Positions 60,841 through 64,000 of a DNA stretch of 64,000 bases are shown in pieces. Under the pieces are notes generated by a model. That model searched no databases. It was not told the DNA's origin and saw only the letters and a program-made list of their open reading frames with translations. The position numbers and the translations under genes are program-made. The DNA comes from Cryptomeria japonica (Eukaryota; Streptophyta; Pinopsida; Cupressales; Cupressaceae), in contig NC_081407.1 in NCBI RefSeq assembly GCF_030272615.1, positions 376,195,018-376,259,017 of the forward strand, in the 5' to 3' direction. Position 1 is the first letter of the stretch. Each line of letters opens with the position of its first letter.

Positions 60841-61560
60841 AAAAGAAGGGGAAATTGTTGGGAATAGGGGTTTTCCTAAGTCAAACCCCAATTTAGGAAT
60901 TAACCTTGAGTGAAATAATGCAAATAATGAAATAAATGTTGAATATATATACCTCAGATCTACAATTGTTGATGATGATGTTTTGATCTTTGAATGTAAT
61001 CACAAATGTTGTATGAAATAGCATGAACATGACAAAACCCTAATCACACACACATGCTTTCATAAGGATTGACAAGAATTTTCTCCACAATACTTGATGA
61101 TGAGTATGTAGCTTTCGAGATCTTTGAAAAAGCTTGATAATGAATGATCCACGGATGCACGAATGTTAGATTTCTTGTAGATGGAGACTTAGATCCAAAA
61201 TGAATTGATATAATGTCTTTATATAGGTTTCTCTAGGTAAATTACTAATAAAGGCCAACCTCCAATAGTCATGTATAGCCACGAAGATAAATTTTCGTCA
61301 AGAAAATACAACACTCACCCTATTTCAAATTTGGGCTCCTTTGAGAAACACCATGTCATTTTAGGGTGCCATGATCCACACCAAGATGTAACACAACCTG
61401 GTCCCACTACAAAGGGGACCAAAACAAGATTCCACGGAGGTGGGTATCACTTTGTGGGACCCACAACAAGGTGTTCATGACATCAAAGTTGGGTAATTAG
61501 CACAATTTGAGCCTAGAGAGGTGATGGAGATAGACCATGCTAAATTAGGGGCACAAACAC
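60841..61560 (+). mobile_element. Purine tract and start of a 3' LTR
   Basis: 'aaaagaaggggaaat' at 60841-60855 precedes TGTTGGGAATAGG (60856). A TATA-like 'tttatatagg' lies near 61220. The LTR opening matches the minus-strand one at 58787. The end is not located. I place it near 61560 only because the composition changes. Confidence 0.5.
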
Positions 61561-61973
61561 TTTCACCCAAAAAAAATACAATAGGATTTACAGTATAATA
61601 TTTGAAAAAAAAGTTTCAACATCCAAACAACTACTCATGATATCTCTAGTAGGAGATGACAATGCATATCCACATTCACATAAAAAATAACTATAACATA
61701 TTTATTTATAAATGATTAATTTTTTTAGAAATTATAAATTTCTTTTTGTGTGGCTTTGTCACATCTATATTTTGTGTTTCTCAACTTTACAGATTTAATA
61801 ATGGGACAATAGGCCGTGAAGATGACTTTGTACTTGTGCACATTTATTTTAATAAACTATTCCTCCATTCCTATATTTTATTCTAGAATGGGTAATTGGG
61901 TCAAATGGAACACAATAATTGCACACTATGCTTACCCACCTTCAATAAAATACAAATCTTTGCACTTAGAAAC
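61561..61973. other. AT-rich spacer before the copia element
   Basis: No gene or repeat recognised. Confidence 0.4.
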
Positions 61974-63103
61974 TGTTGGACATTGCTACTACTAGGATAT
62001 GTTGTTGTCATTGATGCTAAAATATTCCTATTATTTCTCTAGTGTTTGTAGATTGGGAAGATCTTATGATCTGGTTTGTAATTTGTATTGGTGCTTTGCA
62101 TAGTTTAGTATGTCGCCCGGTATATTCCATTGTGATCAAATCTTGAGCTGAGATTTTGGGATATTGTTTGGGATGATCTTATGCATCTTCATTTTAGATA
62201 GTTCATGATTTGGTGCTCTGCAAGTGATATTTCTTCATGACAGTTGCTAATTAGTTGTGTTATTGAGCTTTCATATGTTAATCAATGAAGATTTGATAAG
62301 TGGTATTGGTGCAGTTGTTTCTAATTATTCTAATGTTCTTGTTGGTGTTTCCTAATTTTTTCCTATTTGTTTTGATGATCCACATTGATTTATTGGTGCA
62401 TTTGGGAATTTTAATTAGGTCCATGTTATGTCATGTAAATCATCAGATTGATCTGGTGGTCGATCTTTGTATCTTGTGATGTAGTTTTGTAATTATGAGT
62501 TAAGGGTTTAGTCGACCTTGTTGTCAACATTGATGATTTTTATATATAGCTGATATTGTCATATAATTTTGGTGTCGAGGTTGTGTATGCATTATTAGAA
62601 AGTGGTGTATATTTTATCAAGTGATTCATCCTTTGGAATTTTGATTGAGGAGAGATTGGTGTTGCTGAGCAGACATTTGTGCTTAACCAGAAATGTAATT
62701 AGGCATTTGGAGATGTTATTCCTTCAGTTCATTTCTTTCGGATTGTAGTTCTAATCTTGTTGTAAGTCAATAAGACTTCCTTGAGGGTTGTAGCCTTCCG
62801 AGTCATTTATTTGAGCAGTGAGCTCTAAGCATTGTGCCTGAATGCATGTGCATTCCCCATTATATCATTTACACATACTACTGTAGAGTATCATCTTACT
62901 GTGGGTAGGTTCCCACCATGGTTTTTCCCTTAACCGAGTTCTCCATGTCAAAAATATTGTTGTTATGTGTTGTGCCTTCAATTTTCTTATCTTTATTATT
63001 GATGCACTTTATCATATCTATTTTTGTGGTTAAGTTAGTAGATCCGGTGAAGACTGATTCACCCCCGCCTCCTCTCAGTCTTCCTTCATTATTGCTGCCA
63101 ACA
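61974..63103 (+). repeat. 5' LTR of the copia element
   Basis: 1,130 bp from TGTTGGACATT to GCTGCCAACA. Its 3' end shares 'actgattcacccccgcctcc' and the 'gaatgcatgtgca' and 'cccaccatggtttttccc' blocks with the LTRs at 47.6 and 38.8-45.6 kb. Confidence 0.85.
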
Positions 63104-63104
63104 A

Positions 63105-63120
63105 TTGGTATCAGAGATAG
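63105..63120 (+). promoter_or_regulatory. Primer binding site
   Basis: 'ttggtatcagagatag' directly follows the LTR (one intervening A); tRNA-iMet type. Confidence 0.85.
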
Positions 63121-63159
63121 ATCCTCTAGAAGAAGGTTAACCGCTTGAGGAGATCTAGG

Positions 63160-64000
63160 ATGGCAGTTGCAGGTGTTAGCTTTAAGAAGGACAGTCCAAG
63201 ATTTGATGGAAGTAACTATGCTATATGGAAGAACCAGATGGAGGTGCACTTGAAATGTCTTGGAGAATATTACTATAAGATTACAAAGAATGCCTAATCT
63301 ATTCCTCATAATAGACCAGTTACTGCTAATGAGATCAAGGAATTTGAACATAATATTAGAGTGAAGGAAGCATTGCTTAGTGCCCTAACTGATTCTGTGA
63401 TGACAAATTTAATGGGACTTCAGACCGCACATGAGATCTGGGAGAAGCTTGAAATCATGTATGAAGGAGAGAAATAAGTGAAAGTTGCTAAGTTATAGAG
63501 TTTGAAAGGAAAGTATGAAATGTTGAAGATGGGAGAAGGTGAGAACATACACTCTTTTATGGCTAAGATAAATGACCTTGTCCTAGACATCAGATATGTT
63601 AATAGAGCCATTGAAGAATATGAAATAGTTGGTAATCTATTGAGATCTTTGCCTCCTGCTTATAAATATAAGGTTGTTGTTATTGATGAGATCCGGAGTG
63701 TGACTATAGTGACATGAGATATGCTAATTGTAAAGATTACTGCATTTGAGCTAAGCAAATTTGGAGAATCACATGGAAAGTCTGAAACATCATTTAGAGC
63801 AGTAACATTTGCATCTGGAAAGCAAAAGTATGATCCCGATGAGTGCAGAATATCTAGATATGAAAGAGAGAGAAGAGAGATGGAAGAGAAATAAAAAGAG
63901 TTGGATGAGCTTGAAGCATTGATTTCACAAAGATTGCCTAAAGGAAACGGTAAGTATGATGGAAATTTTCCTTTGAAATGTATCTCTTACAATAAGATGG
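63160..64000 (+). pseudogene. Ty1/copia gag with multiple stops (partial)
   Basis: The start ATG at 63160 gives 'MAVAGVSFKKDSPRFDGSNY', then 'AIWKNQMEVHLK' (the YxxWKxxM motif of copia gag), 'EIWEKLEIMYEG', 'LKGKYEMLKMGEGENIHSFM' and 'NLLRSLPPAYKYKV', all in one frame. Stops lie at 63295 (TAA), 63475 (TAA), 63496 (TAG), 63715 (TGA) and about 63892 (TAA), with no frameshift seen. The window ends as a zinc knuckle may be starting ('KCISYNKM'). Gag would build the cytoplasmic particle. Most stops fit a C-to-T change in a Gln or Arg codon. Confidence 0.9.

Larger units (their letters stand above)
61974..64000 (+). mobile_element. Ty1/copia retrotransposon, 5' part (runs off window)
   Basis: 5' LTR 61974-63103, primer site 63105-63120, decayed gag from 63160 to the window end. 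Pol and the 3' LTR would lie beyond 64000. The target duplication cannot be checked. Confidence 0.88.

Overview
This is nuclear DNA from a seed plant, most likely a gymnosperm. It is AT-rich and gene-poor, and nearly all of it is retrotransposon sequence in various stages of decay: Ty1/copia- and Ty3/gypsy-type LTR elements and an L1-type LINE. The only clearly gene-derived protein is a gymnosperm-style CYP71-clan cytochrome P450, and it is broken. The conifer assignment is inference from this composition and the P450, not from a search. No intact protein-coding gene, rRNA, tRNA or CRISPR array was found.

Layout. 0-1.1 kb: degenerate ~78 bp tandem repeats. 1.1-8.5 kb: a minus-strand LINE (ORF1, endonuclease, reverse transcriptase) split inside the RT by a plus-strand 4.6 kb LTR element (1242-5844). 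8.5-13.2 kb: AT-rich DNA with two small minus-strand, splice-compatible exon candidates carrying a WD40-like segment. 13.2-22.3 kb: a head-to-tail array of one minus-strand non-autonomous LTR element with four ~227 bp LTRs. 22.3-25.4 kb: AT-rich spacer with a hairpin and a long CT/CTAT/AT microsatellite. 25.4-37.2 kb: a minus-strand Ty3/gypsy element with 2.7 kb LTRs, decayed gag-PR-RT-RH-INT and an extra ORF inside each LTR. 38.8-45.6 kb: a minus-strand LTR element with perfect 5 bp target duplication, a gag with a zinc-knuckle array and a long unrecognised coiled-coil ORF, but no pol. 45.7-52.1 kb: an old interstitial telomere-like array built on CCCTAA hexamers, with an orientation switch near its left edge. 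It is interrupted at 47.56-50.17 kb by a small plus-strand LTR element with perfect target duplication. 52.8-54.3 kb: P450 pseudogene. 54.3-62 kb: tandem duplications, a large inverted repeat and fragments of LTR elements. 62.0 kb to the end: 5' LTR, primer site and decayed gag of a plus-strand Ty1/copia element that runs off the window.

How the parts relate. The 38.8 kb, 47.6 kb and 62.0 kb elements share blocks of LTR sequence. The first two also share a coiled-coil protein segment, suggesting a family of partly non-autonomous elements. Nesting gives a relative order: LINE before the 1242-5844 element, and telomere-like array before the 47.56 kb element. Most in-frame stops in the retroelement genes look like C-to-T changes, as expected for methylated, silenced DNA.
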